Source: Gammaproteobacteria bacterium (GTDB lineage: Bacteria > Pseudomonadota > Gammaproteobacteria > Steroidobacterales > Steroidobacteraceae). Taken from it: a stretch of 64,000 bases of DNA. The translations under genes were made by a program, and so were the position numbers. Positions 25,410 to 36,086 of the stretch are shown here, piece after piece. Positions within the stretch are counted from its first letter, which is position 1. Every line of letters begins with the position of its first letter. Location: assembly GCA_016874235.1 (NCBI GenBank), contig VGUJ01000001.1, forward strand, positions 124,001 through 188,000, written 5' to 3'. Under the pieces are notes generated by a model that worked only from the letters and a program-made list of their open reading frames with translations, did no database searches and had not been told where the DNA came from.

Positions 25410-26719
25410 CCATGCAACGCTACCTTGCGCGACTCGCGCGAGTTGAGCCCCGTGAAACCGCTGCAGTGGTGGCGGCGTTCTGCCTGTTTTTCTTTGTACT
25501 CGGAAGTTACTTTGCGGTACGACCGGTACGAGAGACAGTGGCTACACTCCTCGGACGAGAGCGTGTGGCAGACCTTTGGTTCTACACGGCGCTCTTCTCG
25601 ATCGCGATCGTACCGCTCTGGGGCTGGTTGGTTGCCAGAATGCGCCGCAGTCTTCTTCTTCCGGTGCTCTACGGCTCCGTAGCGATCATCCTCGCCATCA
25701 TCGGTTCCTCCATTCAAGTCGACGGGAGCAATCTTCGCGTAGGCACATTTTTTTATGTCTGGGTCAGCGTCATCAACCTGATGCTGGTCTCGGTTTTCTG
25801 GAGCTTCCTCCTCGAGATGTTCGATAGTGAGCAGGCCAAGCGACTCTTCGGATTCATTGCAGCCGGCGGTACGCTCGGTGCGTTAGTCGGACCGCTGACG
25901 GCCCGTCTCACGGTCGACACCATCGGCAACTCCGGCGTGCTGTATCTCGGCACAGTCGGTTTTCTGGGCGCAATTTTTTGCCAACGGATTCTGATCAAGA
26001 TCTGGAATCGCCAACCGCCATCCGGAGCGCCGCTCAGTACCCCCGGGGCGCGCGATGACGAGGGTCTCGGTGGAAATCCTTTCGCCGGAATTTTTATCGT
26101 GCTGCGCTCGCCCTACCTGCTCGGAATCGCGTTGTTTGTCGTCTTCCTGTCTGCCGTGAACACGTTCGTTTACTTCGAGCAACTCCGTATCGTCAGCGAA
26201 ACCTTTTCCGATACGACACGCCGTACCGAGGTTTTCGCGAATATCGATTTCATCGTTCAAGCGATGACTATTCTGTCGCAAGTTTTTCTTACCGGGCGCA
26301 TTGCCTCGAAACTCGGGGTCAGGACGTTACTGACTTTTGTCCCCGTATTAATGATCTTTGGATTCATGATGCTATCGATGCTCAACATGTTCGGCATGGT
26401 TGCCGCGTTGCTGATTTTGCGTCGTTGGGGTGAGTACGCCTTCGTTCGTCCAGGGCGAGAGATGCTTTGGGGCGCCATGGACAAAGAGTCCAAGTATAAA
26501 GCGAAGAGTTTCATCGACGTTCCGGTTTATCGCGCCGCCGACTATGTTGGCGCGCAAGCCAAGACTGCGCTTGATGCGGTCTCCGCGTCGCCGGCAGGTG
26601 CGGCGTTTGTCGGTGCCGCCCTTGCTGCAGGTTGGGCCGTAAACGGCTGGTTGCTCGGCCGTCGACATGATCGAACGGCGGTACTCAACGATGCCAAAGA
26701 GCCTCGAGAATCAAAGTAA
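25406..26719 (+). CDS. MFS transporter of the NTP/NDP-exchange-like (Tlc-related) family
   Basis: A 437-residue, roughly twelve-helix membrane protein. FVLGSYFAVRPVRETVATLLG and RLFGFIAAGGTLGALVGPL are typical of the proteobacterial family annotated as NTP/NDP exchange transporters, related to chlamydial and plastid ATP/ADP carriers. True nucleotide exchange is unlikely in a free-living cell and the actual substrate of these relatives is unknown. The ATG overlaps the nuclease stop by 4 nt, and the following gene overlaps its last base, so these form one operon. Confidence 0.85.
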   Translation: MTMQRYLARLARVEPRETAAVVAAFCLFFFVLGSYFAVRPVRETVATLLGRERVADLWFYTALFSIAIVPLWGWLVARMRRSLLLPVLYGSVAIILAIIGSSIQVDGSNLRVGTFFYVWVSVINLMLVSVFWSFLLEMFDSEQAKRLFGFIAAGGTLGALVGPLTARLTVDTIGNSGVLYLGTVGFLGAIFCQRILIKIWNRQPPSGAPLSTPGARDDEGLGGNPFAGIFIVLRSPYLLGIALFVVFLSAVNTFVYFEQLRIVSETFSDTTRRTEVFANIDFIVQAMTILSQVFLTGRIASKLGVRTLLTFVPVLMIFGFMMLSMLNMFGMVAALLILRRWGEYAFVRPGREMLWGAMDKESKYKAKSFIDVPVYRAADYVGAQAKTALDAVSASPAGAAFVGAALAAGWAVNGWLLGRRHDRTAVLNDAKEPRESK

Positions 26720-27702
26720 TGCACTTGAGCATCATCAAATCGCTTCTCATGATTGCGGTACTGATGACTTCCGTCGTCCCGGTATCGGCTGAAAGTGTCA
26801 GCGGATCACAAGAGCGCGCAGCCGCAGAGTTGCTTGCGGCGATCTCCTCGGGTGATGCGCAGGCCGTCACATTCGCCGTTCATCCCGCCGAGCTCGATCG
26901 TCTTCGCATCATGGTCGTACAACGATTACGTGAGGAAGCCGCTCGAGGCGAATCCGGGATTCGTACGCGGCTGTTCGGTGATGCCATGCTCATGGGCGAT
27001 ATCGAGCGCCTGACCAGCGTCAATCTCTTTCGGACGATTGCGCGCCGGCTAAACCTTCAAATGCGTACCTACGACAAGCTCGATGGGCTGACTGCCGTGC
27101 GCGACGGTAAGTTCGTGCATGTCGTCTTGAAGGGTCGGCAGCCACGAGATCGTGGTCGGGTCGAAGTCGTAGAGCTTGTGACCCTCGTGCCCTACGGCAA
27201 AGAGTGGAAAGCTGCCATCCCCCTCGAACTTGAGGCGCAGATCGACGATCTCATCGCAGGCAGGCGACCCCCCGCCGCCGTCTCGAGCGCAGGGAGTGGT
27301 GCGGGATCGGGCAGCAGTTCGAGCTCAGACAAGTCGGGAGCGACCATGCCTCCGGCAGCCGCTTCGGCCCCGGGGCGAAACACGCCTGAGATTCTCTCCT
27401 TGCTCGAGCAGGCGGAGAAAACGCTGGTCGAGGGTCGATGCGACCGTTACTACCGGGATTTTCTCAGTCCGGAACTACGGCGCACATTATCGGGTCGAAC
27501 GTTCGATGCACTGGTCGCCGCGTGCAACCGGAGCATCGCCACGCGTGAGTTGCTGATCGCTGCATTGCGTATCGTCCGACGGACGACCCCGATCTTTGAG
27601 GAAGGGGGCCGTCGCGCGGTTTACGATGTCGAGGGGCAGGGACTGCCTTACGACCGTTATGTGCTCGAGCGAGTCGACGGCCGCTGGTTTATCGCGGAAT
27701 AA
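26719..27702 (+). CDS. Unrecognised exported protein with Ser/Gly linker
   Basis: A 327-residue protein with a clear Sec leader (MIAVLMTSVVPVSAE). A first domain (about 30-185, with ITRLF-like helices and a beta-sheet segment VRDGKFVHVVLKGR) is joined by a low-complexity linker rich in Ser/Gly/Ala/Pro (about 190-220) to a second domain (EILSLLEQAEKTLVEGRCDR to the end). I know no family for either part. It starts at the last base of the transporter gene and precedes the lipocalin-rhodanese lipoprotein by 30 nt, so it belongs to an envelope-directed operon. Confidence 0.8.
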   Translation: MHLSIIKSLLMIAVLMTSVVPVSAESVSGSQERAAAELLAAISSGDAQAVTFAVHPAELDRLRIMVVQRLREEAARGESGIRTRLFGDAMLMGDIERLTSVNLFRTIARRLNLQMRTYDKLDGLTAVRDGKFVHVVLKGRQPRDRGRVEVVELVTLVPYGKEWKAAIPLELEAQIDDLIAGRRPPAAVSSAGSGAGSGSSSSSDKSGATMPPAAASAPGRNTPEILSLLEQAEKTLVEGRCDRYYRDFLSPELRRTLSGRTFDALVAACNRSIATRELLIAALRIVRRTTPIFEEGGRRAVYDVEGQGLPYDRYVLERVDGRWFIAE

Positions 27703-27732
27703 TGTCTAGCCAAAGAATTTAGGAGACTGACC

Positions 27733-28689
27733 ATGATCCATCGCATTGCCAATCGGCGAGCAAGAGTGCTCGCCGTAGCCCTGACGGCCGCGCTGTTGTC
27801 TGCCTGCGGCGTATCGCCTCAAAAGGTGACCGTTCCGGTGGTGGCATCGGTCGATCTTCCGCGTTTCATGGGGCCTTGGTACGTCATCGGGGTGATCCCC
27901 ACCTTCATCGAGAAAGACATTTACAACGCGATCGAAAGCTATGAGCTCGCGCCCGACGGCACCATCAAAACCACTTTTACTTTCAACAAGGGTGCATTCG
28001 ATGGGCCCGCCAAACAAATGGAGCCCAAGGGATTCGTGATCCCGGGTACCAATAACGCGATCTGGGGAATGCAGTTCGTCTGGCCGATCAAGGCGGAATA
28101 CGTCATCTCCCACGTCGATGCCAATTACACCGAAACCATCATCGCCCGCAGTGCGCGCGACTACGTCTGGATCATGGCCCGTACCCCGACGATGGACGAT
28201 GCCCGATACGCGGAGCTCGTAAAAAAGGTAGCGGACATGGGCTACGACGTGAGCAAGCTCGTGAAGGTGCCGCAGACGGCGAAACCCGCCGCGGCCGCCC
28301 CTGCGGCGGCGACCCCCGCGCTGCCCACAGCCGAAAGAACGGCTGAAATCCTCGCCTCGGTGCCCGCCGTTCCAGTCGCCGAACTTCGCGCCAGACTGAC
28401 CCAGGGCGAAAGCCGGCCGGTCGTGCTCGACGTTCGACGGGCCGACGAATTCGCCGCGGGCCATGTCGAGGGGGCGCTCAATGTGGCCCATACGGTTGTC
28501 ATGGCGAGCCCTGCAACGGCTGTCCCGGCGGCCAAAGACGCGGAAATTGTCCTGTATTGTGGCTCCGGTCGGCGCGCCTCAGCGGCTATCGAGGCCCTGC
28601 GCGCAGCGGGCTACACCAACCTGAAGCACCTCGATGGGGACTACCCGGCCTGGAAGGCCCTGATCGCCGGCTCGACCCCCGCGCCCTGA
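27733..28689 (+). CDS. Lipocalin-rhodanese fusion lipoprotein
   Basis: A 318-residue lipoprotein. The leader ends in lipobox LSAC (Cys25). The bacterial lipocalin (Blc-type) domain follows, with VDLPRFMGPWYVIGVIPTF as the GxW motif and YVWIMARTPTMDD near its end. After an Ala/Pro linker (about 178-200) comes a rhodanese domain with VVLDVRRADEFAAGHVEGA and an active-site loop LYCGSGRRAS that keeps the catalytic Cys. The lipid anchor puts both domains in the envelope, where a sulfurtransferase would meet oxidising conditions. Ribosome site AGGAG precedes the ATG. The fusion is not one I know. Function unknown; lipocalin may present a hydrophobic ligand to the Cys. Confidence 0.9.
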   Translation: MIHRIANRRARVLAVALTAALLSACGVSPQKVTVPVVASVDLPRFMGPWYVIGVIPTFIEKDIYNAIESYELAPDGTIKTTFTFNKGAFDGPAKQMEPKGFVIPGTNNAIWGMQFVWPIKAEYVISHVDANYTETIIARSARDYVWIMARTPTMDDARYAELVKKVADMGYDVSKLVKVPQTAKPAAAAPAAATPALPTAERTAEILASVPAVPVAELRARLTQGESRPVVLDVRRADEFAAGHVEGALNVAHTVVMASPATAVPAAKDAEIVLYCGSGRRASAAIEALRAAGYTNLKHLDGDYPAWKALIAGSTPAP

Positions 28690-28796
28690 GCTGACGGGGG
28701 ACGAATTCGGGGTTCGGGCAGCCCCCTCCGCGGTTCAAGTCGGAGGTCTTTCCCCCGAGGAGTAACCCCTTGCTAGACTGACGTTTTTGGCAGGGA

Positions 28797-30968
28797 ATGC
28801 CCGCGCTCATGGCCAAAGACGACATCCTCGACTCCGGAGCTCTCCCGGCATGGGAGAAAGCGGCTGCAAAGGTGGCCCCCGGTGGCGATCTCTCCAAGTT
28901 GGTCTGGAAGACCCCCGAGGGTCTCGAGGTCAAACCGCTGTATACCGCGGCCGACCTCGAGGGGCTGACCTACGCCGACACCCTGCCGGGGTTTGCCCCG
29001 TTCCTACGTGGTCCGCAGCCGACCATGTACGCCGTGCGTCCGTGGACCATCCGTCAGTACGCCGGGTTCTCAACGGCGGAAGCCTCGAACGCCTTCTACC
29101 GTAAGTCGTTGGCGGCGGGTGGGCAGGGCGTGTCGGTCGCCTTCGACCTCGCCACGCATCGCGGCTACGACAGCGACCATCCTCGTGTGACAGGCGATGT
29201 TGGTAAGGCCGGCGTAGCGATCGATTCCGTTGAGGATATGAAGATCTTGTTCGACGGTATTCCGCTCGACAAGGTGTCGGTATCGATGACGATGAACGGC
29301 GCGGTGCTTCCGGTACTCGCGGCCTATGTGATCGCCGCAGAGGAGCAGGGCGTCAAACCCGACAAACTCTCCGGGACCATACAGAACGACATCCTCAAAG
29401 AGTTCATGGTCCGTAATACCTACATTTATCCGCCCGAGCCGTCGATGCGCATCGTCGGCGACATCATCGAGCACACGGCGCGGAATATGCCGAAGTTCAA
29501 CTCGATTTCGATCTCCGGTTATCACATGCAGGAGGCCGGCGCGAATCAGGCGCTCGAGCTCGCCTTCACGCTGGCGGACGGTAAGGAATACGTAAAGACT
29601 GCGCTTGCCCAAGGTCTCGACGTCGACGAATTCGCGGGCCGCCTCAGCTTCTTCTGGGCGATCGGCATGAACTTCTACCTCGAGATCGCCAAGATGCGCG
29701 CGGCTCGCTTGCTGTGGTGGCGCATCATGAGCGGCTTCGGTGCAAAGAATCCAAAAAGCCTGATGTTGCGTACGCATTGTCAAACTTCAGGTTGGAGTCT
29801 CACGGAGCAGGATCCGTACAACAACATCGTGCGGACCACCATCGAGGCAATGGCGGCGGTTTTCGGCGGAACGCAGAGCCTTCACACCAACTCTTTCGAT
29901 GAGGCGATCGCGCTTCCGACCGAGTTCAGCGCGCGCATCGCGCGTAACACCCAGCTCATCCTGCAAGAAGAATCTCAGATTACTCATGTGGTTGATCCCT
30001 GGGCAGGCAGCTACATGATGGAGCGACTCACGCAGGACATGGCCGATAAGGCGTGGTCGATCATCGAAGAGGTGGATGCCCTCGGCGGTATGACCCGCGC
30101 TGTCGAAAGTGGTTGGGCGAAGTTGCGTATTGAAGCGAGTGCTGCCGAGAAGCAGGCGCGTATCGATTCCGGGCGTGATGTCATCATCGGCGTCAATAAA
30201 TTTCGGCTCGATAAAGAAGACCCAGTCGAGATTCTCGAGGTCGACAATGTCGCCGTCCGCGAAAATCAGATTGCCCGACTCCAGAAAGTGCGAGCCTCGC
30301 GCGATGGAAAAAAAGTATCCGCGTCACTCGCTGCACTCACCGCTGCCGCCAAGTCTGGTCAAGGGAATTTGCTCGTCCTCGCAATCGAGGCGATGCGCCT
30401 TCGCGCGACGGTAGGTGAGGTGAGCGATGCGCTTGAGCAGGCTTGGGGCCGACATCGAGCCAATTCCCAGGAGGTCAGTGGCGTGTACGCAGGAGCCTAT
30501 GAATCGCGTGAGGATTGGACGAAGTTGCAGGCCGATATCGCAGCCTTCGCTGAAAGCCATGGCCGACGTCCACGCGTCATGATCGCGAAGCTCGGACAGG
30601 ATGGGCATGATCGTGGAGCGAAGATCGTGGCGAGCGCGTTCGCCGATCTTGGCTTCGACGTTGATGTCGGACCTTTGTTTCAGACGCCGGAAGAGTGTGC
30701 GCGTCAGGCCATCGAAAACGATGTCCATGCGGTGGGGGTGAGTACGCTCGCTGCGGGACACAAAACATTGGTACCCGAGATCATTCGCGCTCTGCGCGAA
30801 CAAGGTTCGCCCGAGATCATCGTGTTCGTAGGCGGAGTCGTACCGCAGCAGGACTATGCGTTCCTGCGCGAGGCCGGCGTGAAGGGCATCTACGGCCCCG
30901 GTACGCCGATCCCCGAGAGTGCACGTAACGTGCTCAACCATATCAAGCGCGCCAGTAATGGGGCTTGA
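28797..30968 (+). CDS. scpA: Methylmalonyl-CoA mutase (single-chain)
   Basis: A 723-residue adenosylcobalamin enzyme converting (R)-methylmalonyl-CoA to succinyl-CoA. The N-terminal TIM barrel has [18 protein letters not shown] and [15 protein letters not shown]. The C-terminal cobalamin domain has [13 protein letters not shown], where His604 in D-x-H-x-x-G is the lower axial cobalt ligand. The length matches single-subunit ScpA/MutB. The downstream meaB GTPase overlaps its 3' end by 11 nt, and the carboxylase and epimerase genes complete the pathway. A second Met (MAKDD) four codons in is an alternative start. Confidence 0.97.
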   Translation: MPALMAKDDILDSGALPAWEKAAAKVAPGGDLSKLVWKTPEGLEVKPLYTAADLEGLTYADTLPGFAPFLRGPQPTMYAVRPWTIRQYAGFSTAEASNAFYRKSLAAGGQGVSVAFDLATHRGYDSDHPRVTGDVGKAGVAIDSVEDMKILFDGIPLDKVSVSMTMNGAVLPVLAAYVIAAEEQGVKPDKLSGTIQNDILKEFMVRNTYIYPPEPSMRIVGDIIEHTARNMPKFNSISISGYHMQEAGANQALELAFTLADGKEYVKTALAQGLDVDEFAGRLSFFWAIGMNFYLEIAKMRAARLLWWRIMSGFGAKNPKSLMLRTHCQTSGWSLTEQDPYNNIVRTTIEAMAAVFGGTQSLHTNSFDEAIALPTEFSARIARNTQLILQEESQITHVVDPWAGSYMMERLTQDMADKAWSIIEEVDALGGMTRAVESGWAKLRIEASAAEKQARIDSGRDVIIGVNKFRLDKEDPVEILEVDNVAVRENQIARLQKVRASRDGKKVSASLAALTAAAKSGQGNLLVLAIEAMRLRATVGEVSDALEQAWGRHRANSQEVSGVYAGAYESREDWTKLQADIAAFAESHGRRPRVMIAKLGQDGHDRGAKIVASAFADLGFDVDVGPLFQTPEECARQAIENDVHAVGVSTLAAGHKTLVPEIIRALREQGSPEIIVFVGGVVPQQDYAFLREAGVKGIYGPGTPIPESARNVLNHIKRASNGA

Positions 30969-31962
30969 TCAAGACGATATTCGATTGATCGACGGCATTC
31001 GCAGTGGCGATCGCCGTGCGCTCGCCAAGGCGATTACGCTGCTCGAGTCGACGAGAGCCGATCATCGTTGTCGTGCCGATGCTGTTCTTGATGCGTTGTT
31101 GCCCCATTCGGGTCAGGCGCTGAGACTTGGTATCTCGGGTGTGCCCGGAGTCGGCAAGTCGACGTTCATCGAGGCGCTCGGCATGTTTCTCCTGGCGCGC
31201 GGACACAAAGTGGCCGTTCTTGCCGTCGACCCGTCTTCTGGGGTGTCGGGAGGATCCATACTCGGCGATAAGACGCGGATGGAGAGACTTTCGATGCAGC
31301 AGAATGCCTACATCCGTCCGAGCCCTTCGTCAGGCACCCTCGGTGGGGTGACGGAAAAAACCCGTGAGGCTGTTCTGGTCTGTGAAGCGGCCGGCTACGA
31401 CGTCGTGATCGTCGAGACGGTGGGTGTCGGTCAATCCGAAACCACCGTCGCTGGCATGACGGATATGTTCGTCTTGCTGCAGCTGCCCAACGCAGGGGAC
31501 GATCTGCAAGCGATGAAGAAAGGCATCATGGAGCTTGCCGATCTCATCGTGATCAACAAAGCCGATCTTGACCCCGATGCGGCAACGCGTGCTGAGGCTC
31601 AGTTCACCTCTGCACTGCGAGTGTTGCGCTTTACGGGAGCGCCTGGCTCACACGACGAGCTGCGTTGGCATGTGCGGGTGATGCAGGGCAGTGCACTCAA
31701 GGGTGAAGGGCTCGAGGCCTTCTGGTCACACGTCACCGATTTTCGAACCATGCGTGACCACAGCGGCGAGTTTGCCGAGCGCCGTCGTCAGCAAGCCCTC
31801 ACCTGGATGTGGGATGAGGTCCATGCGCGACTTGCGGCCGACTTCCGAGATAGCGCTGCGGTCCGCGCCGCGTTACCGAAAACGACTGAAGATGTGATCC
31901 ACGCGAGGGTTGCGCCGTCATCGGCTGCACGCAGACTTCTTGACCTTTTCGAAGCACACTGA
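30958..31962 (+). CDS. meaB: MeaB/ArgK GTPase, mutase chaperone
   Basis: A 334-residue G3E GTPase that guards cobalamin loading of methylmalonyl-CoA mutase. Walker A is [10 protein letters not shown], the switch region is ETVGVGQSE, and the base-specificity motif is [24 protein letters not shown] is the family hallmark. Start at [12 protein letters not shown], which overlaps the mutase stop; a longer reading from 30919 only adds out-of-family residues from inside the mutase gene. Cytoplasmic, forms a complex with the mutase. Confidence 0.95.
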   Translation: MGLDQDDIRLIDGIRSGDRRALAKAITLLESTRADHRCRADAVLDALLPHSGQALRLGISGVPGVGKSTFIEALGMFLLARGHKVAVLAVDPSSGVSGGSILGDKTRMERLSMQQNAYIRPSPSSGTLGGVTEKTREAVLVCEAAGYDVVIVETVGVGQSETTVAGMTDMFVLLQLPNAGDDLQAMKKGIMELADLIVINKADLDPDAATRAEAQFTSALRVLRFTGAPGSHDELRWHVRVMQGSALKGEGLEAFWSHVTDFRTMRDHSGEFAERRRQQALTWMWDEVHARLAADFRDSAAVRAALPKTTEDVIHARVAPSSAARRLLDLFEAH

Positions 31963-31992
31963 CACCACAAGAATTCAATATAGGGATAGCCC

Positions 31993-33525
31993 ATGCACGA
32001 CATCATTCACCTGCTCGAACAGAAGCGCGCCCAGGCCCGGCAGGGTGGCGGCCCGAAACGCGTCGCCGCACAGCATGCCAAGGGCAAGCTCACCGCGAGG
32101 GAGCGCGTCGAACTGTTGCTGGACGACGGGACTTTCGAAGAGTGGGATATGTTCGTCGAGCATCGCTGCGCCGATTTCGGCATGCAGGACCAAAAAATTC
32201 CAGGCGATGGTGTCGTGACGGGTTGCGGCTTCATCAATGGTCGACTGGTATTTGTGTTCAGCCAGGACTTTACGGTGTTCGGCGGCTCGCTCTCCGAAGC
32301 GCACGCTCAAAAGATCTGTAAGGTGCTCGACACCGCCATGAAGGTCGGCGCACCCGTCATCGGCATCAACGATTCCGGCGGCGCTCGAATTCAGGAAGGT
32401 GTCGCGTCGCTCGGTGGGTATGCTGAAGTCTTTCAGCGCAACGTCACGGCATCCGGCGTAGTGCCGCAGATCAGTCTGATCATGGGTCCATCGGCGGGCG
32501 GCGCGGTATACAGCCCCGCACTCACCGACTTCATCTTCATGGTGAAGGACAGCTCGTACATGTTCGTCACGGGGCCTGATGTCGTGAAAACCGTCACGCA
32601 CGAGGAGGTGACCGCCGAAGACCTGGGTGGCGCGATCACCCATACCACGCGCAGCGGCGTCGCGGACCTCGCGTTCGACAACGACGTCGAGGCCATCTTG
32701 ATGTTACGGCGCTTCTTCAATTATTTGCCGGCCAACAATCGCGAAAAACCACCGACGCGAGAAGCCTTCGATCCGCCGGATCGCGACGACTATTCGCTCG
32801 ATACGCTGGTGCCCGATAACCCGAATAAGCCTTATGACATGAAGGAGTTGATTGCCAAGATCGTCGACGACGGCGAGTTCTTTGAGCTGCAACCTGAGTA
32901 TGCGAAGAACATCATAATCGGTTTCGGCCGCATGGATGGTCAGGTGGTCGGCATCGTCGCCAACCAACCGCTGGTGCTCGCCGGCTGTCTCGATATCAAG
33001 AGCAGTATCAAGGCTGCACGATTCGTACGTTTCTGTGACGCCTTTAATATCGCAGTCGTCACTTTCGTCGATGTACCAGGTTTTATGCCGGGTACCGCGC
33101 AGGAATATGGCGGCATCATCAAGCACGGTGCAAAGCTGCTCTACGCCTATGCCGAGTGCACGGTACCCAAAGTCACCGTAATCACTCGCAAGGCATATGG
33201 CGGCGCTTACGACGTCATGGCCTCGAAGCATCTGCGCGGCGACATCAACTTCGCTTGGCCGAATGCCGAAATCGCCGTAATGGGCGCCAAAGGTGCGGTC
33301 GAGATCATTTTCCGTGAGGAAAAGTCCGATCCGGTAAAGCTCGCGGCGCGCGAGGCCGAGTATCGCGAAAAGTTTGCGAATCCGTTCATCGCGGGAGCCC
33401 GCGGCTACATCGACGACGTGATCATGCCGCATGGCACACGACGACGCGTTTGCCGTGCGCTCACAGTCTTGCGCGATAAGAAAATAGAAGAACCGTGGCG
33501 CAAGCATGGCAACATTCCGCTTTGA
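31993..33525 (+). CDS. pccB: Propionyl-CoA carboxylase beta (carboxyltransferase) subunit
   Basis: A 510-residue carboxyltransferase with two crotonase-like halves. [19 protein letters not shown] and [20 protein letters not shown] in the first half, and [19 protein letters not shown] with [15 protein letters not shown] in the second, are the oxyanion and biotin/CoA-binding segments. It transfers CO2 from carboxybiotin on PccA to propionyl-CoA. Its position between meaB and the biotin subunit, with an epimerase behind, supports propionyl- rather than acetyl-CoA as the substrate; 3-methylcrotonyl-CoA remains possible from the domain alone. Confidence 0.95.
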   Translation: MHDIIHLLEQKRAQARQGGGPKRVAAQHAKGKLTARERVELLLDDGTFEEWDMFVEHRCADFGMQDQKIPGDGVVTGCGFINGRLVFVFSQDFTVFGGSLSEAHAQKICKVLDTAMKVGAPVIGINDSGGARIQEGVASLGGYAEVFQRNVTASGVVPQISLIMGPSAGGAVYSPALTDFIFMVKDSSYMFVTGPDVVKTVTHEEVTAEDLGGAITHTTRSGVADLAFDNDVEAILMLRRFFNYLPANNREKPPTREAFDPPDRDDYSLDTLVPDNPNKPYDMKELIAKIVDDGEFFELQPEYAKNIIIGFGRMDGQVVGIVANQPLVLAGCLDIKSSIKAARFVRFCDAFNIAVVTFVDVPGFMPGTAQEYGGIIKHGAKLLYAYAECTVPKVTVITRKAYGGAYDVMASKHLRGDINFAWPNAEIAVMGAKGAVEIIFREEKSDPVKLAAREAEYREKFANPFIAGARGYIDDVIMPHGTRRRVCRALTVLRDKKIEEPWRKHGNIPL

Positions 33526-33545
33526 TCGCGCGCAGGGAGTCGAAC

Positions 33546-35576
33546 ATGTTCAAGAAGATACTCATTGCCAATCGTGGCGAAATTGCCTGCCGCGTCATCA
33601 AGACGGCTCGCCGCATGGGCATCAAGACCGTAGCGGTGTATTCCGAAGCCGACAAGGTCGCACGTCATGTCGAACTCGCGGATGAGGCGGTGCTGATCGG
33701 TCCAGCGCCTTCGCGCGAGTCTTACCTCGTCGCCGACCGCATCATCGCGGCCTGCAAGCAGACGGGTGCCGAGGCGGTTCACCCGGGGTACGGGTTTTTG
33801 TCTGAGAACGCTGAGTTCTCTCGTCGGGTCGAGGAAGAAGGCATCATTTTCATCGGACCGAAACACGCCTCCATCGCTGCGATGGGCGACAAGATCGCCT
33901 CGAAAGAGCTTGCGGCCAGAGCCAAGGTCAACACCATTCCCGGATGGAATAACCCGATTGAGTTGGCGGAGAAGGCCGTCGAGATTGCAAAGAGCATCGG
34001 TTATCCGGTGATGATCAAGGCGAGCGCGGGCGGCGGCGGTAAGGGTCTTCGTGTCGCATGGAACGACAAAGACGCCTTCGAAGGGTTCAACTCTTGCCGT
34101 AATGAAGCTCGTAACAGTTTCGGCGACGATCGCGTCTTCATCGAAAAATTCGTCGAAGAGCCGCGTCATATCGAGATTCAGGTTCTCGGCGATGGTCACG
34201 GCAATTGCGTGTATCTCTGGGAGCGCGAGTGCTCGATTCAGCGTCGCCATCAAAAGGTAATCGAAGAGGCGCCGAGCCCCTTCCTCGACGACAAGACTCG
34301 TAAGGCTATGGGTGAACAGGCAGTCGCGCTCGCCAAGGCAGTCAAGTATCAAAGCGCGGGCACGGTCGAGTTCGTCGTCGGTAAAGACCGTAGTTTTTAT
34401 TTTCTCGAGATGAACACGCGGCTTCAGGTGGAACACCCGGTCACGGAGTGCATCACCGGCCTCGATCTCGTCGAACAAATGATTCGTGTCGCGGCAGGCG
34501 AGAAGCTCGGTTTTTCGCAAAAAGAGATTCGACGTCAGGGCTGGGCCATCGAATGCCGAATCAACGCTGAAGACCCGTTCCGTAATTTCCTGCCATCGAC
34601 CGGCGGGCTCGTGAAGTATCGACCCCCCCTTCAAAATATGGAGGCGGCACACCCGGTGCCTGCAGAGGGCGGTGTTCGCGTCGACACGGGCGTGTACGAG
34701 GGCGGCGAAATCCCGATGTACTACGACTCGATGATCGCCAAGCTCATTACCTACGGCGCCGATCGTCACGAGGCGATCGCGAAGATGCGCGAAGCGCTCA
34801 ATGGGTTTGTCATCCGCGGAATTTCCAGCAATGTCCCGTTTCAGGCGGCACTGCTGGCACATCCTCGTTTCATTGCAGGCGATTTCAATACCGGATTTAT
34901 TGCCGAGCAATACCCAAAGGGGTTCTCCTCATCGGCCGTACCGCATGATGAGCCCGAGTTCCTGCTGTCACTGGCCGCCGTTTCACATCGGCGCACGCGT
35001 GAGCGCGCCACGCGCATGACCGGACAGCTTCGTCATCGGGAAGTGCGCATCCGAGAAGATTTCATCATCGTGCTGCGCGATGAGGCAGGCGGACGTGATG
35101 AAATTCCGGTCAACGTGCACCCGGTTGGTTCGATGCTCAATGTGAGCATCGCCGGCCGCACCCATGAGGTGTCGTTCGAGGATAACTTGCGCGATATTGC
35201 GGTTCACGGCTACTTCGATGGCAAGCCGTTCTGCGCTCAGATCGAGCGTATTGGTCTCGGATACCGAATTTCCCATAACGGCACGAGTTTGTTCGCCAAG
35301 GTCTTCACTCCGCGCCATGCGCAGCTCGAAGCCTTGATGCCGTTCAAGGCGCCGCCCGATCTTTCGAAAGTGTTGCTTTCGCCCATGCCTGGCCTGCTGG
35401 TGGACGTTTCGGTTCAGCCGGGTCAAACAGTGCGGGCCGGTGAGCGTCTTGCGGCGATCGAAGCCATGAAAATGGAGAACATCCTGTTCGCGACGCAGGA
35501 CTGCGTCGTCTCTGAGGTTCTCGCGAAGAAAGGTGATAGCCTCGCGGTCGATCAGGTCATCATCAAGTTTCAGTGA
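33546..35576 (+). CDS. pccA: Propionyl-CoA carboxylase alpha (biotin carboxylase + BCCP) subunit
   Basis: A 676-residue biotin carboxylase. It opens MFKKILIANRGEIACRV, with the ATP-grasp loop KASAGGGGKGLRV and the active-site segment FLEMNTRLQVEHPVTE. A linker domain precedes the C-terminal biotinyl domain, whose EAMKMEN places biotin on Lys642. It carboxylates biotin with bicarbonate and ATP, then serves PccB. The ATG at 33546 was chosen because the 17 codons before it come from the end of pccB. The gap to pccB is 20 nt, and the epimerase follows after 21 nt. Confidence 0.96.
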   Translation: MFKKILIANRGEIACRVIKTARRMGIKTVAVYSEADKVARHVELADEAVLIGPAPSRESYLVADRIIAACKQTGAEAVHPGYGFLSENAEFSRRVEEEGIIFIGPKHASIAAMGDKIASKELAARAKVNTIPGWNNPIELAEKAVEIAKSIGYPVMIKASAGGGGKGLRVAWNDKDAFEGFNSCRNEARNSFGDDRVFIEKFVEEPRHIEIQVLGDGHGNCVYLWERECSIQRRHQKVIEEAPSPFLDDKTRKAMGEQAVALAKAVKYQSAGTVEFVVGKDRSFYFLEMNTRLQVEHPVTECITGLDLVEQMIRVAAGEKLGFSQKEIRRQGWAIECRINAEDPFRNFLPSTGGLVKYRPPLQNMEAAHPVPAEGGVRVDTGVYEGGEIPMYYDSMIAKLITYGADRHEAIAKMREALNGFVIRGISSNVPFQAALLAHPRFIAGDFNTGFIAEQYPKGFSSSAVPHDEPEFLLSLAAVSHRRTRERATRMTGQLRHREVRIREDFIIVLRDEAGGRDEIPVNVHPVGSMLNVSIAGRTHEVSFEDNLRDIAVHGYFDGKPFCAQIERIGLGYRISHNGTSLFAKVFTPRHAQLEALMPFKAPPDLSKVLLSPMPGLLVDVSVQPGQTVRAGERLAAIEAMKMENILFATQDCVVSEVLAKKGDSLAVDQVIIKFQ

Positions 35577-35597
35577 GCGGACAGGGCAAGGTTCAGT

Positions 35598-36071
35598 ATG
35601 GCGAATTCATTGAAACGTCCCTTCCGAGTTCTCGGCATTCAGCAAGTGGCCATCGGTGGACCAGACAAGCAGCGTCTGCGTACGTTGTGGGTCGACATGC
35701 TGGGGCTCGAGGTCACCGGAAACTTCGTCAGCGAGCGTGAGAACGTGGACGAAGATATCTGTGTCATAGGGCATGGTGCGACGCGTGTCGAAGTTGACCT
35801 GATGCAGCCGCTCGACCCTCAGAAAAAACCAGCGGTGCATACGACGCCGCTCAACCACATCGGCCTCTGGATCGACGACTTACCGAAGGCCGTCGAATGG
35901 TTGACGGCTCAAGGCGTGCGTTTCGCTCCAGGGGGCATGCGAAAAGGGGCGGCAGGTTACGACATTTGTTTCCTCCACCCGAAATCGAGCGAGGAGTATC
36001 CCATTACGGGAGAGGGAGTGCTCGTGGAGCTCGTCCAGGCGCCGCCTGAGGTCATCGCAGCGCTCGGTTGA
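35598..36071 (+). CDS. mce: Methylmalonyl-CoA epimerase (VOC family)
   Basis: A 157-residue glyoxalase-fold metal enzyme with two beta-alpha-beta-beta-beta repeats. Likely metal ligands are His/Gln and Glu in [26 protein letters not shown] and VLVELVQAP. It would convert the (S)-methylmalonyl-CoA made by carboxylation into the (R) form the mutase uses. As the last gene of the propionate module it closes the route from propionyl-CoA to succinyl-CoA. VOC enzymes are diverse, so the assignment rests strongly on the neighbours. Confidence 0.85.
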   Translation: MANSLKRPFRVLGIQQVAIGGPDKQRLRTLWVDMLGLEVTGNFVSERENVDEDICVIGHGATRVEVDLMQPLDPQKKPAVHTTPLNHIGLWIDDLPKAVEWLTAQGVRFAPGGMRKGAAGYDICFLHPKSSEEYPITGEGVLVELVQAPPEVIAALG

Positions 36072-36086
36072 GCGCTGATCCGTCGG

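Noticed and set aside
29070-29783. A 237-codon - strand frame inside the mutase gene
   Set aside because: Antisense shadow of a conserved gene.
32704-33507. A 267-codon - strand frame inside pccB
   Set aside because: Antisense shadow; composition follows the reverse of pccB codons.
33405-34910. A 501-codon frame on the - strand antisense to the propionyl-CoA carboxylase genes
   Set aside because: It mirrors the codon pattern of pccA/pccB, has no known motif and no ribosome site; a shadow frame.
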